Shown here: in pieces, positions 34,597-43,841 of the stretch | Layout of the letters: each line of letters begins with the position of its first letter | How positions within the stretch are numbered: position 1 is the first letter of the stretch | Origin: JAKQDH01 sp029558835 | Lineage (GTDB): Bacteria; Planctomycetota; Phycisphaerae; UBA1845 | Direction of reading: 5' to 3' | NCBI GenBank assembly: GCA_035356615.1 | Contig: DAOQSN010000008.1 | Location: 70,104 to 134,103 of the forward strand | DNA length: 64,000 nucleotides | Position numbers and translations under genes: made by a program | Notes under the pieces: model-generated | The model's input: only the letters and a program-made list of their open reading frames with translations | Told to the model about the DNA's origin: nothing | The model's database searches: none

Positions 34597-37422
34597 CTAC
34601 CCAATGAGTGCAGCCAGTCCAACCAGACGGCTGCGCACCGACTGGACGGCTGCAAGTTCGCTGCGGAATCGGGCTTCAGCGTCAGCGATAACGCTGATTA
34701 CGCGGTCACGCAGCGGCGCGCTCGCGCCCAGATACCGTTGCTCATCCGTTCGCCACGTCTCGGCAGCATCTTGGAGGGCGTCCACGTCCCGCTTGGGGCT
34801 GCGGGTAAGCCAAGAACCGCCAAGCGTCGCGTCCGCAGATTCGTACTGGCGGCGTGACGATCCATCCTCCAGCATCGCCTCCAATACAAACCGGACCGAG
34901 AGACCGGTCGACTCGTCGGTCGTCTTCAGCAGTGCCACGTCCCCAACCCATGAAGACCGCTGAAAATGTGCGATGATGGCATCGACAAGGGGGTGGCCAA
35001 TGCCCATGAACTCCGCGTTCTTTCGGCGCATGGCGATGTCCCGACGGAAACAGGCAGTATCATAGCGGGCAGCAACATTCCGATACGCGAGCAACGCTTC
35101 CGGCGTTTGGATGCGGTAGAAGTCGCCGTCGGGAATGAAGGTGCCTCCCAGTCGCAAGACGCCCGCCTCAACGAAGGCCTTGAGGTCAGCAAGCGTAAGC
35201 TCGCCCTGAAGCTGGCGGTAGTGCTCTAGGTTGAAGGCTGTCAGGTCTTGAGCGAGCGACTGCAAGGCCTGGCTGGCGTGCGTGGCAGTCTGGACCATCT
35301 GCGCCAACTCCTGGGCCGTCCGCCGGTAGTCCCGGTCCACAAGGGCCTTCTTGTAAAGCTCCTGGTAGTTCGGTGATGATCCGAGAAACCCCAGTATTTC
35401 GCCGCGAAAGTCCTCGGCCACGGCGCCCGTGAACGGATCGACCTTCCCTATGGTTCGAGCAATGTCGAGTAGTTTGTCTTCGAGCAGGTCGTAAATCCGC
35501 TGCTCAACGGTGTCTTCAGCGATCAGGTTGTAGACCTGAACGGTGTCCTGCTGCCCATAGCGGTGGATTCGTCCGATCCGCTGCTCGACCGCCATCGGAT
35601 TCCACGGCATGTCGTAGTTGAACAAGACTCGGCACACCTGGAGGTTAATACCCTCCCCGCCAGCCGACGTGCTGATGAGGAAACGGGCGCCATCGGGCTT
35701 CCAGAAGCACTCCACCGCCGCGATCTTGTCCTCTAGCGGACCGCCCTTCACGATGACGATGTTGTCTTCCCCGTAGAGCTTGGCCAGCTCTTCACGCAGA
35801 AACTCCAAGGTCTCGCGGTATTGGGTGAAGACAATAAAGCGCTCATCGGGATTCGCCGCTCGCAGTTGTTCCACGGCCCGGACGAGCGTGTCGAACTTGC
35901 GGTCAGTCCCCACGGGCACCAGTTGTAGCAGTTCGCGGACGATTCGCGTTTCGTTCGGGATCGTCGTATCGGCCAACACCACGTCGTCCGCGTCCTCGTC
36001 GCCGTCCAACGCCCACGCGGTCAACTCTCCGTTGGTTCTTTTCGCCAGGCGCTGCTTCATCTGAGCGATATAACCGTCGGCCTCGGCCCAACTCGAATCC
36101 CGCGGCGGCAAACCGAGAGTCAGCGAAGCCAGTGACCGCATCTCGTCCTGGAGTTCCATGATTCGGCGCGGCAAAGACTGGTCGGCCGAGCCCTGCACGC
36201 GCTTGACCTCCAGACCAATTTGCTGACGGATCAGAAGCACCAGAAGCCGGCGGCGCAGGGCTTGCCGAATCGCCCGCGGGCTGCTGGACATGATCTTCTG
36301 GAACGCCGTCATCACAAAACCGACGGCCCGTTGTGTCGTCGAGGTCCGGCCTTGCCCAACGCCGGCCACACCGTAGCCTTCGCGCAGGTAGTCTGTGAGG
36401 CGCTCGTAGAAGGCACGCTCTCGCGCCGCCAGTTGGAACCGCTCCGAGAACACCTGCCGCCGCATGAAGATGGGCGTCCCGTCGGGGTACGTCACCTCGC
36501 GCTTGATACGCCGGATCATCACGCGGTTCAGCAGGCCGCGGTGGTCCAGCAGCGTTTCGGGCGACTCGAACAGGCTGTCGTCAAGCAACTGGATCAGCGA
36601 CCAGAACTGGAAGGCATCGCCCTGGTGCGGCGTTGCGGACAGGAAGAGCAGGTCGCGGGTATGGCCGCGGAAAGCTTCGGCCAGTCGGTAGTTCTGTGTC
36701 ACTTCGAGCTTCTTGCCGTAGCGCTTGCGCGTCAAGTGGTGGGCCTCGTCGAAGATCACAAGGTCCCACTTCGGTCCTGCGAGGAGTCGCTCCATTCGCC
36801 GTGGCTGTTTGAGCGTATCAATCGACGCGATCACCCGATGGTGCGTCTCCCAGGCAATCCCGCTATCCTGGAAGTCCAGGCCCAAAACGTCCAGGTGGAG
36901 TCGGAAGCATTCCCGAAGCTCCCGTTGCCAGTTTTTGATGAGACCGGCCGGACAGACAACGAGGATGCGCTGCGCCAGGCCGCGAGTGACCAGTTCGCGG
37001 ATCACCATGCCCGTCTCGATCGTCTTGCCTAAGCCCACGTCATCGGCGATGAGCAGCCGGCGGCGGTCCATCGCCACCACATCGTGAGTGAGCAGTATCT
37101 GGTGCGGCAGCAGGTCCGTGCGGGCGTTCGACAACTCTCCGCCGCTGTTGTGCAACGGCAACTGCATGGCGAGTTGCTTCAGCAGAAAATCCACCGGCCG
37201 GTCGTACGGCCCGTGTTCCAGCCGATCCCACAGATCGCGTTCAACTGATAGGCGGCCGGCGGGAAAAGTCATCAGGCGCCGTCCGTCGGCGCTGTCGAAG
37301 GCCACGTCCACTTCGTACGCGTCCCCGGCAGCGCGGACGCGGATCACTTCGCCGCTGCCGAGTTCTTCGCGGCCAGCGACGCGAACCCATTGGCCTGCGG
37401 TAATCTGTGCCGACTGCGTCAT
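34597..37422 (-). CDS. SNF2-family helicase/ATPase (BrxHII/DrmD-like)
   Basis: 941 residues. Helicase motifs are all present: Walker A DDVGLGKT (about 127-134), motif II DEAH (225-228), motif III LSATPHQGD, and the C-terminal RecA lobe with FTQYRETLEFL, STSAGGEGINLQ and QRIGRIHRYGQ. The long C-terminal extension (about 640-941) is helical and lacks a nuclease motif that I can see. SNF2/RapA-like helicases of this size occur in BREX type 3/5 (BrxHII) and DISARM class 1 (DrmD), where they are thought to act on phage DNA. The ATG overlaps the stop of the upstream 143-residue gene by four bases, marking it as the last gene of the cassette. Confidence 0.9.
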   Translation of the reverse strand: MTQSAQITAGQWVRVAGREELGSGEVIRVRAAGDAYEVDVAFDSADGRRLMTFPAGRLSVERDLWDRLEHGPYDRPVDFLLKQLAMQLPLHNSGGELSNARTDLLPHQILLTHDVVAMDRRRLLIADDVGLGKTIETGMVIRELVTRGLAQRILVVCPAGLIKNWQRELRECFRLHLDVLGLDFQDSGIAWETHHRVIASIDTLKQPRRMERLLAGPKWDLVIFDEAHHLTRKRYGKKLEVTQNYRLAEAFRGHTRDLLFLSATPHQGDAFQFWSLIQLLDDSLFESPETLLDHRGLLNRVMIRRIKREVTYPDGTPIFMRRQVFSERFQLAARERAFYERLTDYLREGYGVAGVGQGRTSTTQRAVGFVMTAFQKIMSSSPRAIRQALRRRLLVLLIRQQIGLEVKRVQGSADQSLPRRIMELQDEMRSLASLTLGLPPRDSSWAEADGYIAQMKQRLAKRTNGELTAWALDGDEDADDVVLADTTIPNETRIVRELLQLVPVGTDRKFDTLVRAVEQLRAANPDERFIVFTQYRETLEFLREELAKLYGEDNIVIVKGGPLEDKIAAVECFWKPDGARFLISTSAGGEGINLQVCRVLFNYDMPWNPMAVEQRIGRIHRYGQQDTVQVYNLIAEDTVEQRIYDLLEDKLLDIARTIGKVDPFTGAVAEDFRGEILGFLGSSPNYQELYKKALVDRDYRRTAQELAQMVQTATHASQALQSLAQDLTAFNLEHYRQLQGELTLADLKAFVEAGVLRLGGTFIPDGDFYRIQTPEALLAYRNVAARYDTACFRRDIAMRRKNAEFMGIGHPLVDAIIAHFQRSSWVGDVALLKTTDESTGLSVRFVLEAMLEDGSSRRQYESADATLGGSWLTRSPKRDVDALQDAAETWRTDEQRYLGASAPLRDRVISVIADAEARFRSELAAVQSVRSRLVGLAALIG

Positions 37423-37850
37423 GGGCTGCTCAGGTGGAACTCGATTGGGTAGAACGCGTTGCCGTTTGCATCCTCGTGGCGGTGTGGGCTGTTGAAGATC
37501 ATGTAGAGCGGCAGCGACGCGCCGCGGTACTTCACAGTCATGTACGCCCCCCGGACGATTTCACCGCTCAGGACAACCTGAATCGCCAGCATGCGCTGTT
37601 CCAGGCTGGCAGCGGCGTTGTTCAGCCGGGCGTGTATTTCGGCGGCCACTTCCTCTTCCCGCGGCCGAGCAGCGAAGAGCACCTCCTCCAGGCCGACAAC
37701 TCGCCACTTGCTCATCCGGGGCAGCGGAAACGGCTCTTCGTCCAGTTCCCGCAGGAAGTCCAGCACGCCGATGACGTTCTCGGCTGGCGCGATTCCTCGG
37801 GCCTTGTGCGGTTGGAGATTCGCCAGTTCGATTAACCGATAGCCCGGCAT
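37419..37850 (-). CDS. Conserved-looking 143-residue protein of unknown function
   Basis: 143 residues, no signal or membrane segment. Mixed alpha/beta with a charged N-terminal half (IELANLQPHKARGIAPAEN, FLRELDEEPFPLPRMSKWRVVG) and a helix LNNAAASLEQRMLAIQVVL. No family recognised. Its stop overlaps the helicase start (ATGA) and its own ATG is 10 bases after the PIN-like gene, so it is translationally linked to the helicase and is likely a partner or small adaptor subunit. Confidence 0.7.
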   Translation of the reverse strand: MPGYRLIELANLQPHKARGIAPAENVIGVLDFLRELDEEPFPLPRMSKWRVVGLEEVLFAARPREEEVAAEIHARLNNAAASLEQRMLAIQVVLSGEIVRGAYMTVKYRGASLPLYMIFNSPHRHEDANGNAFYPIEFHLSSP

Positions 37851-37860
37851 AGGGGTATCC

Positions 37861-38334
37861 TCACGATGCTTCGGCGCCTTCGTTTCCTGCCACGCCGTTC
37901 ATGTATTCGTTCACGTTCCGAATCTCGATCCGGAAGGCCACTCGGATGTGGTGCCGGTACTGGGCATTCTGCCAGTTGGCCTCATTGCTCAGCCACAGGA
38001 GCGAGTCCGACTGACTGGCAGCATCGACGTAATCGAAGTCTTCGCCATGAAGCGGCACTTTCTTCCTGCTGCAAAAGCTACTTCGCCGCGGCAGGTCGAT
38101 AGCACGCCGCTTATCTCGGTATCGGGACTGGCCGACAACGGATCGCCACCATGCTGCGCCCACCGCGGGAAGGCTGTTGTACTCCCGCCTGATCCCGCCA
38201 TTCACGCAGGCTACGAGCCCTGTCTCGCTGCTCCATCTGTCGAGGAACGCCAAGCCATTGGCACGGTATCGCTGGGCATCTTGCGACGCCGAATCACAGT
38301 GTACGAGTACGCATTTGTCGATGGTCAACTCCAT
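37861..38334 (-). CDS. PIN-like putative nuclease
   Basis: About 157 residues. The N-terminus LTIDKCVLVHCDS resembles the first strand and Asp of PIN-like nucleases, and FDYVDAASQSDSLLWLS near residue 100 provides further acidic residues. The overall size fits the fold, but a full set of catalytic acids cannot be assigned by eye. It starts at ATG 38334 (or GTG 38337) directly over the stop codon of the DUF3696 ATPase, so the two are coupled. ATPase-plus-nuclease pairs are frequent in anti-phage systems (Septu, Gabija); this could be an effector module. PIN assignment is tentative. Confidence 0.5.
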   Translation of the reverse strand: MELTIDKCVLVHCDSASQDAQRYRANGLAFLDRWSSETGLVACVNGGIRREYNSLPAVGAAWWRSVVGQSRYRDKRRAIDLPRRSSFCSRKKVPLHGEDFDYVDAASQSDSLLWLSNEANWQNAQYRHHIRVAFRIEIRNVNEYMNGVAGNEGAEAS

Positions 38335-39707
38335 CACTCGGCCTTCCCCGTTGGTCGCCTGTCCAGTTGCTTCATCAACTCAACCGATTCCTCGAACGCT
38401 TCGTTCAGGAAGCCTTGAGGCCAGTTGTCCAGCCGTCCATCGTCGGTCAGGGGAAGCTGACGCAACGTGCTGTGGCCTTCGACCCGCTCGACGTAGTAGA
38501 GTCGGATCATTTCGCGCAGCTCGGGCTGCTCAATGGACCGCCGGCGAAGCCGCAGCAGGAGGTGTTCGCTGTGAGTTTCGACGATGATCTGTCGCCCCAG
38601 GGCGGCAAACTCGTGCACGAGGTCGAACAGCACGCGCTGTGCCGCTGGGTTCAGGTGCAGTTCCGGTTCTTCGATCAGCACAAGTTGGCCCGGCCGCGAG
38701 AAGTAGAGTTGCAGCAGCACGGGCAAGACCTGAGCAACGCCATAGCCCGTGTCGGCGAGGTTGACCGGTACACCGGTCCTAGCGTCCCTCCCGCAAATGG
38801 CGAACAACTCCCGGTGGGGGTCGATCTCCGTCAGATTGAAGTCCTTGACGAAGCCAAGCTCCTGCCCTAGCCAGCGGTTCATATAGGCCCGGAACTTCTT
38901 CCACTCGGGCTCCGAGGAGGTCTTGAATCGGTAGAGGCTCCCAAGAATCATCGTCGTGGCACAGCAATCCTCCTGTGGGTCCACGTCGTTGCTCTGGAGC
39001 ACGCGCGGGATTGCCGGCCGGACCGGGTCGATCTGCACCAGATGCAGGGCTTGGCGGAACGGCCGGTCGAGGCTGTAGAAGTAACGCGGCAGTTGCAGGA
39101 CCGCACAGTCGCTGACGTAAAGCTCGACCGGCTTGTCCCATTCATAGTTGCTGGGGAGGAAGTTCCGCATGCGCAGGCCGCGAGGCTGGCTCGGCTCCCC
39201 GTTGAAGCTGGCCGCGGGCTTGTCATGCCGGTCGAAGGTAAACTGCCAAGCGAGCGCGTCCGCTACATGTGCGGTCCTTTGCTTCGCCAGAGGCTTGAGC
39301 CGGACCTCAACCGACTTAAGCTGCGGCCGCTTCCACTTGCCCCGCTGGCCGAACAACCCGTATCGCAGGTCTAGCGTCGCCTGCCAATGCATTCCTCGAT
39401 GCCGCTGGTTGGCTGTCGTCACCGTATCCAAGGCAATCCTGTCCAGCACGAGCCGGCAGCCAAAATCGAGTTCCGTCCTGCCGCCGTGCACCCACTCAAA
39501 GTACCGGCCGAAGTCGCGTGGACTGTGCGCTGCAAGGCGGACGTTCGGATTCTCACAGGCTGCGCTCTGGCCGAGCATCTGAAGCGGCTGGATCAGCGAC
39601 GACTTACCCGAGTTGTTGCAGCCCAGCAGTACCGTCACGTGACCTAGCGATAGCGGGCCGGTGTCGGCGAAACACTTGAAGTTCTTGACCTGGTACTCGG
39701 TGATCAT
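38334..39707 (-). CDS. DUF3696-type AAA ATPase (OLD/SMC-like)
   Basis: 457 residues. The Walker A motif GCNNSGKSSLI lies at about 29-39, following YQVKNFKCF as in RecF/OLD/SMC-like ATPases. The signature region and Walker B, LVLIEEPELHLNPAAQ, and the H-loop IVETHSEHLLLRL occur in the last third. The C-terminal DUF3696-like stretch is recognisable (DNWPQGFLNEAFEESVELM). Proteins of this class often partner with a nuclease; here the PIN-like gene begins at its stop codon. It follows the methyltransferase by 10 bases. No TOPRIM domain is present, unlike full OLD nucleases. Confidence 0.88.
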   Translation of the reverse strand: MITEYQVKNFKCFADTGPLSLGHVTVLLGCNNSGKSSLIQPLQMLGQSAACENPNVRLAAHSPRDFGRYFEWVHGGRTELDFGCRLVLDRIALDTVTTANQRHRGMHWQATLDLRYGLFGQRGKWKRPQLKSVEVRLKPLAKQRTAHVADALAWQFTFDRHDKPAASFNGEPSQPRGLRMRNFLPSNYEWDKPVELYVSDCAVLQLPRYFYSLDRPFRQALHLVQIDPVRPAIPRVLQSNDVDPQEDCCATTMILGSLYRFKTSSEPEWKKFRAYMNRWLGQELGFVKDFNLTEIDPHRELFAICGRDARTGVPVNLADTGYGVAQVLPVLLQLYFSRPGQLVLIEEPELHLNPAAQRVLFDLVHEFAALGRQIIVETHSEHLLLRLRRRSIEQPELREMIRLYYVERVEGHSTLRQLPLTDDGRLDNWPQGFLNEAFEESVELMKQLDRRPTGKAE

Positions 39708-39717
39708 GCGTCTCGCC

Positions 39718-42700
39718 TCATCCGAAAAGCGGTGCTACTTCGATGAACTTCAGAATCTTCCCGCAGGCGTCGGCGAACCGCGGCTGGCGCGTCCGCAGGT
39801 ACTCGCAGGCGGCCCGTATCTGGGGCGTCATGCCGCGGAAGCGTTCCATCCACGGGCGGAGGTTCTCGCCCCCGTCCACTAGGGCGATCAGGAAGTGCAC
39901 GTAGTCGATGAACGGCAGCTTGCCGCCGGTGTCGGCGGCGACGGCCTCTTCCATGCCCGGCAAAGCGGCTTGCGCCGCACTGCTCGCCTCGCCCAGGCGC
40001 TCCTGGATTTCGCCGAACCGTTCGGCCGGGGACTTGATCTTGAAGAACCGCCCACGGCCGGTGCGGCCTTTGATGATGAGCCCGGCTTTCAGCAGCTCGT
40101 CCGGCTCGATGACGCCGCGGGTGTACTTGTGCAGCTCGTCGCCCTTGATCTCGAACGCCTTGTCCGCCAGGCACACCAGGTAGACGTAGCTCACCGCGTC
40201 GATGTCGGCCAGTTCCGATGGAAGCGGCTGCTGGCGGCTGACCAACTGATCGACCTCCATGCGGATGGTCTCGAGGGCCTCATGCAAGGGCACATTGCGG
40301 CGCTCGTGGTCTAGCACGTGTCCGTAGTGCCGGCTGTAGAGTTCCAGGCACTTGCCGATGAGGATGATGTTGACATCGGCCGGAGAAAGTGGCTCGTTTC
40401 CGTAGCGGCCGCGCTCGATGACTTCGATCTCTTGGCGGGCGCGTCGGCGGATCTCCGGACGAATGCCCGCCCAACTCCGCGCATCTCTTGTAGCAGCAGT
40501 GCGCTTTCGGCAAATGTGGACAAGGTCGTAAGCAATCCCTGCCTTGTCCAACAGATGAAGCGACTGCTCACGCTCCGCATGGATCGGATAGATTGCCTCA
40601 GCTACAAAACCGGCATCAAACAAGGCCCCTAACAGTGCTTCCCAAGTCTGGCCCTCGGTATGATGGAAAGTAAAGACTAGTAGGCCATCTTGTGGCAGCA
40701 TCGCCGCACATGCAAATAGCACATCGTACATTCCCTGGCGAAACTCTTCGGGCCCTTGCCCGCGGGCACGATTCTCGACGATCTCCGCCGCTTTGGGCGT
40801 GTATTCGGGCGCGAACTCCACATACCGGTCCTTCAGGCACAAGCGTACCCACACGTGAAAAAAGTCTGCTAGCTCCGAGTAGTTGACATTGCCGCCGTAG
40901 GGAGGGTCGGTCACGACATGCAGATACCGCGAAGCCTCCCGAACTGCAACGCGAGCATCGGCCCCGCGAAGCAGGTCTTCTGACCGTCTCGCTACACTCT
41001 CGCCCGAGGCTACCGGAACTTGTTTGATCCTGCCGTCCAAGTTGCTAAGCCTTGTGTCAGCCGGTGATCTGGCAAAATGCACGGCTTTTCGGACGGCGTC
41101 AATCCTACTGATAAACGTATTGTTGCCGGACACCGTGCCCCAAACATGTTGTTCGCAGAACGTCGCCTTTGGCTGAAAGTCGTGGCGCGCGAATATGCCG
41201 GCTGGCGGTGTTCCTCCAGGCGTAGAGCGCTTCGAGATGTTCCTCACGAACACGTTATTTGCCTCCAGCATGTTACTGAAGGCACAAAGCAGAAGCTCCT
41301 GTAAATCGACCGACTTCTCACAGTCGATTGAAGCGAGTAAAGAACTGTGAGCAAGAAGCTGCCTATGCAGAAACAGCTGGTGCCAACGGCGGTAGTGGTG
41401 CTCAAGAAGTCGATGAGTTTCTTGGCCATCGGGTATCTCAGATTGGGGATAAGGCAGGCGGTGCTTTCGCTGCTCCCACGTCCGAGCGGCGCGCGTGTAT
41501 AGCTCTAGGTCTGCTGGGTCGATTCGCTTGAAGAACTTGCCGCCCGATTTGGCAAGCCGACACCAATGCCCGTTGGCGCGTGAGGCCTGGCCGACGACAC
41601 CGTTCCTGCTGAGCATCGGCGCGCCGAGGTTGGCGTCGAATGCGTCTTCTTCATCCGCCTCATCGTCGTCGCCGCCCTTGCCACATGACGAGCACCACCC
41701 GTGGATGGCGTACATAGACATCGGCAAGGGCTGGTCGTCGGGTAGGGACCGGATGGAACTGAGCACCTTGTCCCTCTTGCCACAGTGTGGGCAAACGAAG
41801 CCGCCGCTCTCAACGGCGTTGCCCTCGTGTGGCTCGTACTCGTGCTTGCAGGCAGGGCAGGCAACGTGATCGGGGACGGTGCCGCGGCACTGCCACACGG
41901 CCTGGCAGTGCGGGCACAAGAGGACTGTCAGCGGGACCTTCTTGCGGACGGATTTCGTTCTGCCGGGAGCGAGCTTCGGCTTGACCGAATCGCCGCACCA
42001 CGGACAGCCGACGGGTTCGGTGGTGGCAAAGGCCCAGCGCTTATTGCCGCGCCCGACGCCGGCTCCGTCGGCGTTGTTGACGACCGTCAGGGCCTGCTCG
42101 GCAATGAGGCTGGCCGGCTCGATCTCCCAGTCGAAGCTCTTGCGGCACTTGGGGCACGTGGCATCTTGGTAGTACCGGATCGACGGCTGCTTGGCGGCAA
42201 CGAAGTAATCGCTGAACAGCGGAACCTGCTTGCGGCAGGTGGGATCGGTGCAGATCGCCGACTTGACCCAGAAGGCGTAGATGATGTCGGCGTCTGTGTT
42301 GCCACAGCAAGGGCAGGTGGTCTTGTAGAGCTCCAGGAGCGTCTGCTTAAGCGGCTTCCCCGACCAGGGAACAGTCCGGTTGGCCAGATCGTCGAAGGCG
42401 CGCTCCAGTTCGGCGATGTCCACGGGCGTGGTTTCGCACTTGACGATGAACCAAGCGACCGGGTTGAGATCAATGCCGATGACCTTGCAGCCGAGCCGCA
42501 GTGCTTCGACGACGGTTGTGCCGCCACCCATGAAGGGATCGAGGATGACCTTGCCGTTGGTGTCCGGGTCGCGCGTGTGGTCCTTGTAGAACTCTTCCAT
42601 GATGACTTGCGCGCCGCTCTTGGTCAGATTGCCAGTCTCATCGACCGGCAGCGGCTTGAGGCAGCCCAGGAGAATGGCGCGGAACACGCAGGAGGCCCGG

Positions 42701-42828
42701 CGGGCGAACCACTTGTGCATCTGGTAAATGGGCTTGAAGGCGTTCCGCTCGGGCACCGCCAGGCGGTTGATCTCCACGATGGGGAACGAGTCTTCGATGG
42801 CCCACTTCCTGGGTTGTTCAGCCGCCAT
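39718..42828 (-). CDS. DUF1156-type DNA methyltransferase with multiple zinc ribbons
   Basis: 1,036 residues. The N-terminus has the DUF1156 signature PIYQMHKWFARR (about 34-44). Motif I LDPFMGGGTT lies at about 96-105 and catalytic DPPY at 641-644, the motif order of alpha-type N6-adenine or N4-cytosine methyltransferases. Between them sits a long insertion with eight CxxC/CxxxxC motifs (about residues 172, 193, 225, 275, 305, 324, 346 and 379), a Zn-ribbon array that probably recognises DNA. This corresponds to COG1743, which I associate with BREX type 3 methylases (PglXI). ATG 42828 follows AAGGAGAG and begins 18 bases after the PglZ gene ends. Expected to mark host DNA for self/non-self discrimination. 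Confidence 0.9.
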   Translation of the reverse strand: MAAEQPRKWAIEDSFPIVEINRLAVPERNAFKPIYQMHKWFARRASCVFRAILLGCLKPLPVDETGNLTKSGAQVIMEEFYKDHTRDPDTNGKVILDPFMGGGTTVVEALRLGCKVIGIDLNPVAWFIVKCETTPVDIAELERAFDDLANRTVPWSGKPLKQTLLELYKTTCPCCGNTDADIIYAFWVKSAICTDPTCRKQVPLFSDYFVAAKQPSIRYYQDATCPKCRKSFDWEIEPASLIAEQALTVVNNADGAGVGRGNKRWAFATTEPVGCPWCGDSVKPKLAPGRTKSVRKKVPLTVLLCPHCQAVWQCRGTVPDHVACPACKHEYEPHEGNAVESGGFVCPHCGKRDKVLSSIRSLPDDQPLPMSMYAIHGWCSSCGKGGDDDEADEEDAFDANLGAPMLSRNGVVGQASRANGHWCRLAKSGGKFFKRIDPADLELYTRAARTWEQRKHRLPYPQSEIPDGQETHRLLEHHYRRWHQLFLHRQLLAHSSLLASIDCEKSVDLQELLLCAFSNMLEANNVFVRNISKRSTPGGTPPAGIFARHDFQPKATFCEQHVWGTVSGNNTFISRIDAVRKAVHFARSPADTRLSNLDGRIKQVPVASGESVARRSEDLLRGADARVAVREASRYLHVVTDPPYGGNVNYSELADFFHVWVRLCLKDRYVEFAPEYTPKAAEIVENRARGQGPEEFRQGMYDVLFACAAMLPQDGLLVFTFHHTEGQTWEALLGALFDAGFVAEAIYPIHAEREQSLHLLDKAGIAYDLVHICRKRTAATRDARSWAGIRPEIRRRARQEIEVIERGRYGNEPLSPADVNIILIGKCLELYSRHYGHVLDHERRNVPLHEALETIRMEVDQLVSRQQPLPSELADIDAVSYVYLVCLADKAFEIKGDELHKYTRGVIEPDELLKAGLIIKGRTGRGRFFKIKSPAERFGEIQERLGEASSAAQAALPGMEEAVAADTGGKLPFIDYVHFLIALVDGGENLRPWMERFRGMTPQIRAACEYLRTRQPRFADACGKILKFIEVAPLFG

Positions 42829-42846
42829 GTCGCAGGCTCTCCTTGC

Positions 42847-43839
42847 TCAGTGGGCGGCCTCCAGGACCAGCCAGGGGACCAGCATCTCCATGAGGGACAG
42901 GCCACCGTGTTTGTAGAGCTTGCGGGCGGTCTCGCCGCGCGGGTGTGTCTGGACCCGCCCGCGGATCATGGCGACACCCCGGTCGGCCAGCACGTGAACG
43001 CCGCGATGATCGGGCGGATTGGGTTTCTCGGCCAAACGTGCGAAGCGGTCGCCGCCGAAGTAACCCGTGAGCGGCGCGACGGTCGCATTGTCCCAGCCGA
43101 AAGAACAGCCCGAGCCGAAGTAGACGTAGCCATGGTCGCTGGTGACGAGAATCCGCCGACCGGGGCATTGCTGAACGACGGCCTGAACGCTGTTCTGCCA
43201 CGCAGTCATCATCATGTTGTGGAGGTTCTCGAACAGCTCGGGGAACTTGGCGTCGCGCTCGGTGTAGCGGTAATCGGGAAAGCTCGACCATACGAGGACC
43301 GCCCGCGCCGCGGCGTCCAGTGAGCAGCGCTCATTGACTTGCCCGAGGTAATGGCAGGTGATGCCGTCGGCTCGCAGCGCGGCGCAGGCTGGTAGCTGCG
43401 TCGGCCCGATCGAACCGACCCCCAGGCGCGCGGCGATGAAGTCCACGGTTTCGCTCGGCGTGGCCGCCACCGACCAGCCTTCTTCCAGGATGCGGAGACC
43501 GGACTGCTCGGCGAGCCGTTTGAGAAGCGGGATTTCCCGCAGCGACACGCCATCGAAGACAACCGCGGCACAGGGCGGACCGGAGGTAAGGTACTGTCTC
43601 AGGTGCCGGGCGTCTGGCATTGGCAGAAGAACCTCGTCATAGACGCGGGCAGCCGCGGCGCACAGCATCTCCTCCACTTCATTGACAGACTGCTCGCCGG
43701 ACTGGAGATACTGGCCAGGGGGCATCTGTTGATAGTTGTGCTGAGACCAGACCTCGCCGAGCAACCAGTCGGCCAGCCACGGCAGCCGCGGGCCGGGCTG
43801 GATGAGCTTCTCGAAGATCGTGGGGGTCAACACTGCCAT
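42847..43839 (-). CDS. pglZ: PglZ-domain protein (alkaline phosphatase fold)
   Basis: About 330 residues, short compared with typical BREX PglZ of 650-900 residues. Metal-binding motifs of the alkaline phosphatase superfamily are visible: VVFDGVSLREIPLL (D96, S99) and VTSDHGYVYFG (D234, H235), followed by AEKPNPPDHRGVHV. PglZ is the defining component of BREX; its biochemical role is not settled. ATG 43839 is favoured (CAGGAG five bases upstream, two bases after the ATPase stop); GTG 43845 is an alternative. The C-terminal regions of larger PglZ proteins are missing, which leaves mostly the phosphatase core. Confidence 0.85.
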   Translation of the reverse strand: MAVLTPTIFEKLIQPGPRLPWLADWLLGEVWSQHNYQQMPPGQYLQSGEQSVNEVEEMLCAAAARVYDEVLLPMPDARHLRQYLTSGPPCAAVVFDGVSLREIPLLKRLAEQSGLRILEEGWSVAATPSETVDFIAARLGVGSIGPTQLPACAALRADGITCHYLGQVNERCSLDAAARAVLVWSSFPDYRYTERDAKFPELFENLHNMMMTAWQNSVQAVVQQCPGRRILVTSDHGYVYFGSGCSFGWDNATVAPLTGYFGGDRFARLAEKPNPPDHRGVHVLADRGVAMIRGRVQTHPRGETARKLYKHGGLSLMEMLVPWLVLEAAH

Positions 43840-43841
43840 GG

